64,000 nt of DNA from Azolla caroliniana (taxonomy: Eukaryota; Polypodiophyta): assembly GCA_043228905.1 (NCBI GenBank), contig JBHGNT010000003.1:7068001-7132000 (forward strand), in the 5' to 3' direction. The notes under the pieces were generated by a model. It was given only the letters and a program-made list of their open reading frames with translations, was not told the DNA's origin and did no database searches. Shown here piece by piece: positions 10,933-22,700 of this stretch (position 1 is the stretch's first letter; every line of letters starts with the position of its first letter). A program made the position numbers and the translations under genes.

Positions 10933-13610
10933 ATGCTCTGTCCATGGCTTCTTGTTGAAGCTTTCTCCATTCTTTCTATGGCCATTGCTATGGCTATGTC
11001 CTCCTCTTCCTCCTGCTGCCTGAACTTAGGGCTCCCACTGTCTTCATCGCCATCTACAGGAGATCGCTCCATAATCTCAGCTTCTCTACATTCCTACGGA
11101 GGATCTAATTCGGTCTCTTCTCCTTCATCGAGGAGAAGGCGCAGGGTTTGTTGCACGAGCCGGCAGTTGCAACAACGACCTACCGATGCTGGTCCTGTGG
11201 TCATAGTTCCGGGATGGTTTTCCGATAGCTCTCAGTACGAAGCTATGTCTTCCTACCTCCGTTCCAAGGGCCTTCAAACACTGGTATGTTCTCTGTCTTC
11301 TAGTTTATTACTTCGTGTTTTCCCGTTTATGATCTTATTATAATGCTTGCAGTTGCTTTAGTCATTCGAAATATGCAATTGTTTCTGGTCGTATGATCAT
11401 ACATGTAAATCATACGTTGAGGCCATCTCATGGACCCTGCCATTTGAAAATCATAAAGGTTCTCTCTTGTATACCATAGGAAAGCATCCTGCATTGAAGC
11501 CCTCTCATGTCCCATACGATCGGAAAACATCATATGTTGAACCTCTTATGTATCATACAATGGGAGGGAAGCAAACACATTTATACCTTGGGAAGTCTTA
11601 CTGCACCTTCATGTAGAGAGTTGTTTCCTTCCTTGATATGAGAGAACACGGTATTTAGATGAGAATAGCAAGAACGAAAAAATAGCAATGGAGTTTGTGT
11701 GCCACTTCCAGTATGCAAAGAACCAATCTTTTGAGTTCCTCTTAACATTGGAGATAACCAACAACATTCATTCAATGGAAAGTGACTCCGTAACTTGGGG
11801 AAATAAAATAAAATGTCATATTAACGTCTTCAGAAGTCTAAACTGATATGTGAAAGCCAAGTTACAGGCATGTGAATCGTATAGAAGTATAGTAAAAGAA
11901 AGCAAACATAAATTCAACGTAAAGTATGTGGAAAACATAAAACTGATATTGTGTTGTGTAGACAGACATATTGATATTTGACAAAATATCATCTGATAAC
12001 TTCTGTATATTGCCTCTGTGTTTGATTTTATACTCTTTTGCAGACAGATTGTACCATTAAAGTGGTACAACTGGATTCCATCTCTTGGAGGTCGTTCTGT
12101 ACGGCCTATTTTAGACAGAATAGATGCAACTATTGGTCTTGCTCTTAAGATAGAGTAAGCGTTTACAGTATGTTTTATTTCTTCATGTCTTGGCTGTGAA
12201 ATCATAGATAAATAAAGCAGAAATTTCCTACCATGAAAAGGTTTGATTTGAGTGAAACTGTTCCTGAAGGGAGGAGATTGAAAGCTTGGATAAGGATGTA
12301 TCCTATCAATTTGGAGAAAAAACATATCAGTACACAGTTTGGGACTTTGTAAAGGAATTCCTGAATCCTAGAAATGGAGCACAACCTCCATTACAGATCA
12401 GGGAAGAAATAATTCCTCCAGAAAAATCTCTAAATAAAGTCACTTTGGTGGCACATTCGGCAGGTGGATGGATTTGTCGTATTCTGGTATGCTATTTTTT
12501 AATTTTACTTCTTTGTTCAGTATTCGCCCTAAAAAATTTATTTACTGAATTCCATTCTTAAAATAATTTATTAGCTCGGGCGGAAAGTTCCTTATGATGG
12601 GAAGATATATGGAGCTTCAGAAAATGTTAGAGCATTGATTACACTGGGAACACCTCATGTGTGCACGGTGTGTTTTGAACATTGATTATTAAATAAATTT
12701 CTCTACTGTATCCATGGTTAATATACATTATAAGAATTGAAAATCGGTAAGATTGGCAGGACAAGCTTACGAAAAGGAATATGGACTTTGTAAATGAGAA
12801 TTATCCAGGGACTGCTGAGGGAGACCAAGGAGTGGATTATGTCTGTATTTCTGGGAAGTCCTCTCGAGGAGAATCCCGACTAGGGGGTCTGTTAAAGGTA
12901 AAAATTTTAAAAACTTTCATAGGATTTATATTATTTTTATCATTGCTGAAACTTACAGTTTGCCCATTTTCAAACCCACAGGATTTTGTGTGGCAAAGCT
13001 ATGAACTATGTTGTGGAAGAGGAGATGTTTGGGGAGATGGAGTCATTCCTATAGACTGTGCGATTGCTTTGGAGGGTGCTCACTCCACAATTCTAGAAGG
13101 TTTTTATATAGTTCTTAACATTCCCCATGTTTATTATTTTATTTAGACATGATGAGGTAATAAAGGAAAAACTCAGAAATACCCCCAGCTCGATCTTTTT
13201 TTCCTCAAATTCCCTTTAGTGTTCGTTATTTCTCCAATTGAACATCTGAAAGAGGAAATATATTTGCTATTTGAGCAAATCATCTAGTCAATTTCTTCTC
13301 TTTTTCTCAATAAGATGTGCTGTTTGAGCAATCATATGGTCAAAGGGTTATGGGTGTTTGGGAAATAACGAAAAATCAGGGGCATCTGGGAAAACAAAGA
13401 AAAAGTCAAGGGTACTTTGGAGTTCTTCCCCATTAGAAGTTTGTGGAAAGTCAGTATTACCATTTTGATGCTTTTATAACTGCATTTGTATTGTTGGAAG
13501 CAGGAGTTGAACATTTTCCAGCTGTTCCAGGACAAGAGAGGAGATGGTATGGATCACCAGAGATTGTTGACAAATGGCTTCCTTTGTTGCTAAAATCATC
13601 TTCACAATAG
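10933..13610 (+). CDS. Alpha/beta hydrolase, probably plastid-targeted
   Basis: Seven exons with consistent phases give 376 codons: 10933-11283, 12048-12154, 12270-12486, 12575-12667, 12760-12897, 12982-13099 and 13504-13610. The Ser/Arg-rich N-terminus (a run of serines, then RRRRR) looks like a transit peptide. The mature part opens with VVIVPGWFSDSSQYEAM (oxyanion region). Next come WIPSLGGRSVRPILDRID and the nucleophile elbow AHSAGGW (GxSxG-like, Ser in exon 3). The likely acid is in GDGVIPIDCA (exon 6) and the His in GVEHFPAVPGQ (exon 7). The substrate is unknown; the fold resembles lipase/PGAP1-type esterases. I chose the first in-frame ATG; 10978 (MAIAMAMSSSSS) is an equally good start. 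The third acceptor (12269/12270) was chosen because it restores the phase. The upstream hAT-like element may influence expression. Confidence 0.82.
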
Positions 13611-14289
13611 ACAGGAAAAAATTCTATCTAGATCATGCTGTAAACCTGGAATTAAATTTTTGCATCTTGTAGATTGGAGAGGGAGAGGAAGATTGAGAGA
13701 TTCGTCATATCGAAGCATATTCCGCTTCCAGATTGATGTTATTAGTAATTATTGGATGCTGAGCCATTTCACTTAGTGTTCATTTGACCTTGTATATTCC
13801 TCCATTATATTTTATTTATCAATATAACATCAATTAGAAAAGAGGGAAAGAAAGAAGATATACTTGCGTCTAACAAAAAGGCTGAAATCAGTTCATGTGA
13901 CAAATCATTATTATAAATATGGGTGAAGTCAAGTTATCTGTATTTGAATAAAAATAAAAGCTCTCGATTTCATAAAGATCCTTGATAGTGATCTTAATGC
14001 ATGAGTTGGCTATACAATTGATAACGATTTCTTGAGATGGTTTTACAAGCATGCCATGGATAATTTCAATGACTAAGATCTTGTATGGCATCTGATAGAA
14101 CATGAATATAATCCAAGTCTAAGGAGGTGCTAGTCTGTGAAGTTGCCTTCGTCTTACGATCAGACCAAAACTAGCTGCGATGGTGGAATTGCCGATCATC
14201 TTTGGCATTGCTAGCGTACAACCTTGAGTCAAACTTTGTGGTAATCATTTGGTCTTCCATTGATGAGCTCAATAATTCTCTGTTTTTGG
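13611..14289. other. 3' UTR and intergenic DNA
   Basis: Sequence after the hydrolase stop, probably including its 3' UTR to about 13.8 kb. No coding signal beyond it. Confidence 0.45.
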
Positions 14290-14433
14290 GTCTACAAATG
14301 GATACAATAGGTCTTTTGTTTGATAATACTTTCACTTTATGGCCCATGGGTATACAATTGGATGCAATAGGTCTTTTGTTTGATAGTACCTTCACTATGG
14401 GTATACACTTGGATGCAATAGGACTTTTAGATT
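14290..14433. repeat. Three-copy tandem repeat, unit about 50-60 bp
   Basis: A unit centred on TTGGATGCAATAGGTCTTTTG recurs three times, at about 14297, 14356 and 14408. Spacer length differs between copies (a longer TTATGGCCCATGGG spacer in the first). The open frames here are consequences of the repeat. Confidence 0.75.
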
Positions 14434-15079
14434 TTTGCATGTAGATGACATCTTTTTAAAAGTTCATCGACTAGCTAACTCATAAGAAAGATTGGCCTAG
14501 TAAGCAAGCATATACCACCTTATTTGTAAACCTTAAATTTGAGTTTGGATTCTACTTTAGACATTTAGAAATCATGATTCGATATCTTTCCTTCTATCCT
14601 TAAGATGGAGTTGCACACCATTGAACCATCTTAGGCTTCCCCACCATTGTCAACAATAGTATTTGATGATGCTAGTTGTAGAATCTAAGTTGATTGTTAT
14701 TGGCATCGTTGTTCTATTTATCATCTTGAATTGTGCTCCTAGTCTACTTATGCTTCTTGTTCCCAACCTTCTCCATGGCTTTACTCCATGGGGTATTGCA
14801 ATATCTCCTTCTATGCTCAACAAAAGTCAAGAATATGTTCGATCATAGATTGCCCAAACATGCTTGGAACATAGAGTACAATGCAAGCAACGGGGAAAAA
14901 ACCTAACAAAAGCAAAATCCTCTCATTTGGTTGAGCGCTTGACATTTTGAAATGATGTAAGAGATGGGGAGTAAAAGATCTATTAGAGCTCTTACGTGAT
15001 GCTATGTAGCATGTGATCATTGAAGATAGATCATTAAAGGTACTACAAATGAAGGGGCAAAGAGTCCAAAATGTCAAAA
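14434..15079. other. Intergenic, no gene seen
   Basis: No recognised motif; short chance open frames only. Confidence 0.4.
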
Positions 15080-15330
15080 TTGTAATATTACATTGGAAAG
15101 ATTAATCCCGATTGTTTGCCCCAATACAAGGTACAAATGCTCCCATGAGTTTTGGCTCTAACACATACTTGGAAACTCACTCATACAAGTTAGGTTAGCG
15201 TTATGGTATCATGACCCAAATATTAAGATATGCAATGAAAACCTAGTGGAGGATGAAGATCACACAATTATCACATGTTCCACATATAAGGTAATTTGCA
15301 CGCAATATGATGACTTGTAAACGAGCATGA
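15080..15330 (+). mobile_element. LINE C-terminal zinc-motif scrap
   Basis: The frame through 15195-15320 reads VRLALWYHDPNIKICNENL and then EDEDHTIITCSTYKVIC. This matches the C...EDE.H....C..Y pattern at the end of many plant LINE ORF2 proteins. Only this block survives. The call rests on the motif alone. Confidence 0.4.
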
Positions 15331-17640
15331 CGATGTGAGTACCATACTCAAATGTCCACCAAGACGGGTGAGCACATAGGAGCATGCATTATTTTCACAT
15401 CGATAATTTTTACTATAGAGTACGAAACCCCCTTCTTAAAGGAGTCACATACAAGATGATATGTTGATATTTGGTCCCATAGGTCAAATTTGGCCTATTC
15501 ATGGACGATAAAATATCTATTCTATTATATTTCATACCAAGGCTTCGGGTTCAATTTTTCTACTTCCGTAACTTTAAGCTTTACTTTTTTGGTTAAAATG
15601 TTGTTGAGAACTTGAGACCGATTATATTTCATACCAAGCCTCATGGAAGTTTTAGGTTGATTTGAATACACGTAACACAATCATTGTAACAGTGCCTCAA
15701 TAATCGTCACAATGAGGGGCTTCTTTGGAAAGATGACCTCAACTAATTCTTAAGTTCATGTTAGTTTCAAGTATTAGAAGGGCTCATTGAAGTACTAGTT
15801 CAACAATTTGTCAAGTGTGCCTTCATCGAAGTCAAGTTTATCTAAAATGTCACTCGTTGAAGTGTAGTTTTATTGGAATCTTAGACTTATTCAAAATTAT
15901 ATAAATGGAGTCTCGTGAGAATGTTAGTTTTAGTGCTTGTTTAACTGAAATAGGAGGGTTAGTCCAACTATAAAACCTCATTGAATGACTATTCAAGCAT
16001 ATTGCTGAAGTTTTAAGGCTCATCTAAATTTTGGTTCATCCTAGTTTGAGTCATGTAGGGCTCATTCAGCTTGGGGATTCAGCCAACTTGGATTTTTGGG
16101 TTGTATTAAATTAAATGTTTCGAGGTACATAAAACCTTCTTCTTTTTCTCCAAAAATAAAACCTTCTATTTTGCTCTTGACATTGTATCTTCTTGAAACT
16201 TCTTTAATAATTACTAACTTGTTTATTGGGGAATACACCTACACAATTGCAACTAAACTGTAGGGAATTTTTTGGAAATCAACAAAACCATAGGAGAAAA
16301 ATAGCTTTAATCAAGACAAGTTAAAATTAATTAGAGGGATTATGTTGATGTCTTGATACCAAAAAAATATAAATACACTTGCAATTGAAAACTAAAATTT
16401 AAAACAAATGTGAAAGTTTTTTTTGAGGCAATGCCTTCTTTATGCTAGTTCCTCTATCCATCCTAAGAGCTTATAAAAGGCTCAACGACACATATATTTA
16501 TGTCCGCGAAGTCCCCAACAATAGTGTTAAATGTCAAGATAGAGGCTTGCGAGTTTAGGGCTTTCTTTGTTGATTTGTTGTCATGGAGGCTCAAGTAGGC
16601 AAACACTCTATTGTTAGCAAGATGGGCAAAAGAGGCTATCAACCACTCTCAAGTATGCCAACAAAGTAAAGTGGCAATGGTTTCTTTATGTTTCTTCCTC
16701 TCTCCATCCCAAGACCTTACAAAAACCTCAATCAAAAGGTTGTTTGCGCCCACCTAGTCCCTAATAGGGGCATTATGTGTCAAGATAAAGAGTTACGTTA
16801 TACCTTAAACCCTACTATTTAAGCTCAAATCTTATATGGGAGAGGGAGAGAAAAAGGTTGAGGTCAAGACTCAAGATCAAGGTGAAAATATGAAGAAGAG
16901 GTAAAAAGTTTATACATATATATAATTTTGTCCCAAGAATTTTCTCAAGCGTTTTGAAGTCCTACTCCTTTCATTGTTACCTTGGGCTAACGTTGGTATT
17001 GCTAGACAACATAATCAAAGTGAAGTTGTTGTCCCCAACATATAACAGTTCCATGAGCGCTCATAGTGTGATTTAAAAAACTATGATGCTTGAATACTTC
17101 TCACACAATGAGATTGTTGTGTCCCTACTATTAATAAACACGGTGGATGCAAGGAAATGTGCGATGTTTATAAAGAAATCTAAAGAACTAGATTTTCATG
17201 GACTCTTTGTAACTAGTAGAGTGCAACATCCTAGACCAAATATATACAATCATCAACAAAATTACAAACTTGAGGCAAGTCATAGTTAGTGGTTACTAAC
17301 TCTAAAGTATTGTGAGCTTCGAGAAGAATATTTCAAAATGTATGCCATTTTGCCAATTGAATTTGATCATGAGTTTTATGCCAATGGTTGGATCTCAATC
17401 AAGAAGCACAATTTGGAATAGTATTCGAGTGAAAGTAGATTAACAAATATTTTTTTAAATGGAGTTAAGAATAATTGAATCTACATTTGTTTTGAAGACA
17501 TTAGTTAACATTAACCATAGGTAATGAAGACCCACAGGGATTTATTTCCAATAATAAAAAAATGATGTGATTAGGAAATTAAAACACATTAAAAGAAATT
17601 ACACCCAACAAGCTTATTGTCAATTAAGAACTTTTGCATT
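15331..17640. other. Intergenic with a diverged direct repeat
   Basis: Segments 16428-16555 and 16678-16793 are diverged direct copies (shared TTTATG..TTCCTCT, CCATCC.AAGA and TGTCAAGATA words) about 250 bp apart. The rest shows no gene. A frame at 17083-17289 has no recognised relative. Confidence 0.4.
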
Positions 17641-18040
17641 TTGGAAATCTATGAGATTATTGTGTTCATTCTAGACAATTGCTCTATGGGGAGAACCATG
17701 CAACCATTACTACAGAGGATTTGACACTGGCCAAATGATCTTTGTCATAGATCTCAACATTTATTTCTGCAACTTCAAATTTATGTGAATGAAAAACGAT
17801 CGGATAGAGTTGCATATATGCCCATGGTTTGTATCAAGGCACTTCCATGGGAAAAATCAGTTGCCTTATCTCCCATGATGAAGGGCATGGATAGATCAAC
17901 ATTGGCTAAACTTGTGACAAATGTAGACGACCATCTACATAATCCTAATTATGACATTCATGCAACCACTGTTTGTACTAATCAAACTTATTCTGTTAGC
18001 AGTTCCAACAACATCAATGCTTTCATCAAATATGACCATC
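17641..18040 (+). pseudogene. Unrecognised coding-like remnant
   Basis: Frames in 17641-18040 keep protein-like composition, e.g. KALPWEKSVALSPMMKGMD followed by TLAKLVTNVDDHLHNPNYD, for about 90 residues from 17785. A frame change lies upstream near 17730. The run ends exactly where the A-rich tail of the LINE begins (18041), so the LINE probably landed in it. I cannot name the family; it may be part of another mobile element. Confidence 0.35.
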
Positions 18041-21000
18041 ATAGTTTTTTTCTTTTCTTTTCTTTTTTTCCAAAAAAAGTATATACTCCTTTAGTTAAAA
18101 TATACACAAACTCGATCCCTTTCTCGGGAAGGCCGAGCCAAGACTATCCTATCCTACACAAGAGATCTTGCTTCTTTATCTTACACTTACACATATGGCT
18201 CTAGCCATCACCTACATTCACTATCCCACATGCCATGTCTTTCACTCCCCTCATTTATCTAATGGGAGGGGGGAACAACCATTTGGGTACTTCATACTTC
18301 CATAGTATATCCATTCCATTTGTTGCAGCTATCGGTGTAGTACACCATCGCTTTCGAAAATTCAACTTCATTAGTTTTGCAACATCATTAGTACCATCAA
18401 TCCGCTCATATTGAGCTCTTAGTGTAGTTATTAATGTGTGCCAGATTAGCTTCATCGATTCAATTGGGGAGCGTTTGTGTGCTGAAAATACCCTGGTACA
18501 CCTTGTTGTCCATATATACCATATAGTAATGGGGGCAAGGAACATCCAAAAATCTCCAAGTTTTTTATTTTGTGCACAAGTTGTAGGTACCCTGTTGTTA
18601 GTGATCAGCCACACAATGCCATTCTCCCCTCTATACTTAGCATCGCATGTGCTATCGTATTTTGCCACATCATCCTCAAGACAAATCTAGCAAGCATGTC
18701 CCTATTTGAGGGTGAACGAACTAGAGGCATGGCAAAGCAAACGTAGTGCCCTTCCCCATACGGCCACTACCTCGCAACATTCCCATAGACAATGGGAAAT
18801 GCTTTCTATCTGTCCACAAGCAGTACATCTAAGGTCTACATTGGGGCCTTTACCCCACGTCCCTACCAGCAAGGCTCTGTGTGCAATAAGCCATAAACAC
18901 ATCATTATCTTGCGGTCATATCTGTCATGCCATATCATTTTCCAGAATTTATGTAGTCTCATTTCACTAATGCCCTCCTGTATCCAAAATTTCCTTGCTG
19001 CAATCTTGTCGTGTTCTTGTTCTAGTATAATTTGCCTCCCAATCTTCGTGTTATACCTAAATATTTGAACCAGCTTTTCCCCATCAGTTCGTCCTTGAGT
19101 TCTCCAACAATACATCGCTAGGTCTCATGATAACTGATCCAAATGCCCTTGTATAGGCCAACACACTGACGTTGGTGTGATCTCCGTTGGTTTAGGGTCA
19201 ATAATCATATTCTTGCTATTTTTTGCGATTAGCCTAATCAACCTTTCTCTTTGAAAGGCTAGTTGCTCAACTCTTACCATTCCGTGCTCTAGTGTGTAGT
19301 AGAATAACTCATTTGATTCTACTTTTATTCCCTTAATGCCAATTAAATAGTTCTCAACATCTATAAGTTCTGTCCACGCAATTTCAGAGGTTGCTACTTC
19401 TTCCTCTTCCAGGGTATTCCTGTAGCATGCAATGACATCTGTAATTCTCTTGAGCATGCCTTTACCCTTGCTTATTCTCCATATTCTAGCCTTTTGAGTG
19501 CCCACCTCATTGGACAAAAACCTCTCCCACTCCACTAATGCATTCCCTTGGGTATTGATTAACTCAGCCCATTTGAAACCTGCTTTTTGGCCTATCATCA
19601 ACCCATCCATATCTCTAATCAATGGGTTCCATACAATTGGCTTGTACATCCGCGCATATGCATCATTTCTCCACCTACATGTGATCCCCTTTCTGATTTC
19701 TTGTCATGCTTTCATAATTCCAATAGCACAACTCTGCATACTTCCCCAGTATTTGGGTCTCATTTCTGGCACAAAGCCCCAAAATGGGTTGCTTGGCCAT
19801 CGTCCACCTGGTCTCGGCAACCACATCTTCCATCTACGTTGCCATAGAACTTTCCAAGGTGCCTCAGGAGGTTGTAGGCTCCTGACCACTAGTTTGCCTA
19901 GCAAGGCCTTCGTTTGCACCACGGGATCTATCAAACCCACCCCCCCTTCACTTTTCCTTTTTATAAGCGTGGTCCAAGCAACCTTTGCACAAGCCTGTTT
20001 TTCCTCCGTGTCCTCCCATAAGAAATTTCTGATAATCCTTTTTATCAATTTCATCGACTTGGGCACGATTATCCAGCATGCAACTGTATGCCAAATAGTG
20101 GCCATTAGAATCTGATTTGCAATCACAATCTTGCCCGCAAAGGATAGTTTTCTTGCATTCCACCATATTAACTTCGGTTTTATTTTGTCCACTAGTAGAT
20201 TGTAATGTTCTACTCGATCGATGTCCATACCAATTTGGAAACCCAAGTATCTAGTAGTTTCTCCTTTCCTCAACCATCTAAAATTGGGGTCGGGGACCCA
20301 ATTTAACATGGGCTTATTATTGATCCAAATGCCCACAGATTTATTCCAATTTATTTTAGCATCCAATCCCCTACAAAACTCATCAATTGTGTTTTGCAAT
20401 CTGCCCAAGTTGTGTGCATCACCTTTGACATAGGTCATTGTGTCATCAGCATATGCCGTATCAAGCACCATACCTTCATCATCGGGCAAGGTAAGGCCTT
20501 GTATTTGCCAAGATCTATCAGCAAGTTGATAATGCAAAGCTTCTGCTGCAATGATGTATAAGTACGGGGCCAATGGGTATCCTTGGCGTACCAAACATAG
20601 CATCTTAAAGCTCTTCCCCATACTTCCGGCCATTAACACTTGGCTGGATGCACCTCTGTAAAAGGCACTCATTCCAAGGATCCATTGTTGTTCAAAGCCT
20701 AGGGCTGCCATCACTGCTTCTAGGAAATCCCATGAAATCCTGTCATATGCTTTTTCGAAGTCGAGTAGCATTACTGGTAGGTCCACTTCTTGCTCCTCCG
20801 CCCATGCTGAGTATTCCCAGAATGTTATCACATTGTCAACAATGCTCCGGTTTTCGAGGAAGCCAGTTTGTGTTGTATGTATAATGTTCCCAAGAACCAT
20901 TTTCTATCTCTTACTTACGACTTTGGCCATTATCTTATATGCATTTGTGAGAATCGTCAATGGTCGCCAATTATCAAGCATTGTTAGGTCTTTACCAACC

Positions 21001-22700
21001 TTGGGTATTAAATAAATCATGCCTCTACACATTGTTGTGGGCATTAATCCTTCTACCATAATGTATTGCATCCTTGCCAGCATGTCATCCTTAATTAGAT
21101 GCCAATATTGGATGTAAAAGTATATAGGAAGTCCATCAATTCCTGCATAGCTTTGTTTGTTCATATCCCCAATAACATCCCACAATTCATGCATACCTAT
21201 AAGGGTATTTAGTCGGTCCATCATCTGAGTTGTAACTTTCCTTGGTATCCTATTTATTATATTTCTGAAGGCAACCTGGTCAATTAGTTCCTCATTGCAT
21301 ACACTTAGTAGTTGAGTGTAATAGCTTGTGGCTATTTCAAGCATTTCCTCTTTGGATGTGGTCATTGTGCCATCTATCTTTTTTAAGCATGAAGGTTGAA
21401 TCCCGGATCCTTTGCATTTAACAGCTTCAAAAAAGCCTTTAGTAACCCAATCTCCTACCCTCATCCAGCTTGTTGCCTTACTTCGATAGGCATAGGTACT
21501 CCTAAGTTTTTGGTACATCTCTAATTTGCTTTTGGCCTCCTCTAGTCGAGCCTCAATCCATACATTATGTGGGTATAATTCTCTTAGTTGTTGCATAGAA
21601 GCGAGTGACCATTGCATTCTCTGCATTTTCTCCCTTATCTCTTTTCTAATTTCAATCGCTTTATGTTGAAAAAAATTTGCACATGCCTCAAGTTTCCCAG
21701 CCAGCCTATGAGCAGGGTCAAGGTACCTCCATTTGATATTAGACCATATTTTCCGTATATCATCAGTCCATTTAGTATCCATAACCAATGCCTTGCACAC
21801 CTTCACATTATGTGGCTTGCATCGATTGTTTTCTTGTATGTGCAATAGAACTGGGGCATGATTAGAGAACATTGTACTCGGACAAATAATGCATCTGCCT
21901 TTCCTATCCATGAGTCGAGGGTCCAAATACCATCTGTCCAACCTGGACATCGTCCGCCCATGCACACTTCCTCCTACTCTAGAGTATCGAAGATATTTTT
22001 CTTTTTGTATTTGAAAGTCAGTTGCATTCCAACAGTCTATCACATTATATGCTAAACAAAACTTATCCCATGCATACTTCTCCATGTATTGGCTGCTGAA
22101 ATCCATGTATTAGCTTATCCCCTGCACCGTGCCATTTGCATTGCCTCTTCTATCTTCTAGATGCTCCACCATATTAAAGTCTCCTCCAATGATCCACAAC
22201 TCAGCATCTGGCTTCTTGGCCACTAATTGCAACCAGAATTCTTGTCTTTCAACAGTTGAGTTTGGGGCATATATGTTCAGAATGCCCAAGTGCCCACAGC
22301 TATGTTTTATCCTTAATACTTATGTAGACAACACGACCCTCTATTAAACTCCCCCTGCTTGTACAATCAACAGTAAACTTAGCTTTCATGGCAATAAGTA
22401 CTCCCCCCTGAATCTGCCTATTCCCCGTAACTGTTGACCATGTATTGGTTCAATTCCCAGGGCAAATGCTTCCAATTTTATTGATCTTATCCTCATCTAG
22501 ATGGTGCTCCTGCACCAAGATAATATTAGGCACCACTGCCTCGATGCAATGCTGGATTTCAGCAGCCAATACATTCTTTTTCATCTGGAATTGGGTGCCA
22601 CCAATTCCTTGTATATTCCAAGTTATGGGTGCACCTTTGATCTCAATATAGACCCCAATGGGTGCCAAATGATTGGCTTGTGGACATGAGTTCAAACTAC
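18041..22700 (-). mobile_element. Near-complete LINE ORF2 (EN-RT-zinc finger), inactivated
   Basis: Read from 22700 down. Endonuclease: WNIQGIGGTQF and IILVQEHHLDEDK near 22600, NIYAPNS and GGDFNM at about 22280-22170, RLDRWYLDP and SNHAPVLL near 21950-21850. Reverse transcriptase: LIPKVGKDLT...NWRPLTILTNAYKI near 20960, DFEKAYDRISW near 20750, YADD at 20442-20453. A zf-RVT finger with CTACGQIESISHCLWEC lies near 18800. From about 22350 to 18255 everything is in one frame, interrupted only by stops (about 22107, 20901-20903, and near 19700, 19120, 18715 and 18690). One frame change lies between the endonuclease pieces near 22350-22450. The 3' UTR ends in a poly-A/G tail on the minus strand (18041-18071). 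No ORF1 is visible, so it is probably 5' truncated. Type L1-like plant LINE. Confidence 0.88.

Noticed and set aside
13888-14103. Minus-strand frame of 71 codons
   Set aside because: AT-rich chance frame with no motif or splice context.
19498-20115. Plus-strand frame of 205 codons
   Set aside because: Antisense shadow of the LINE reverse transcriptase.
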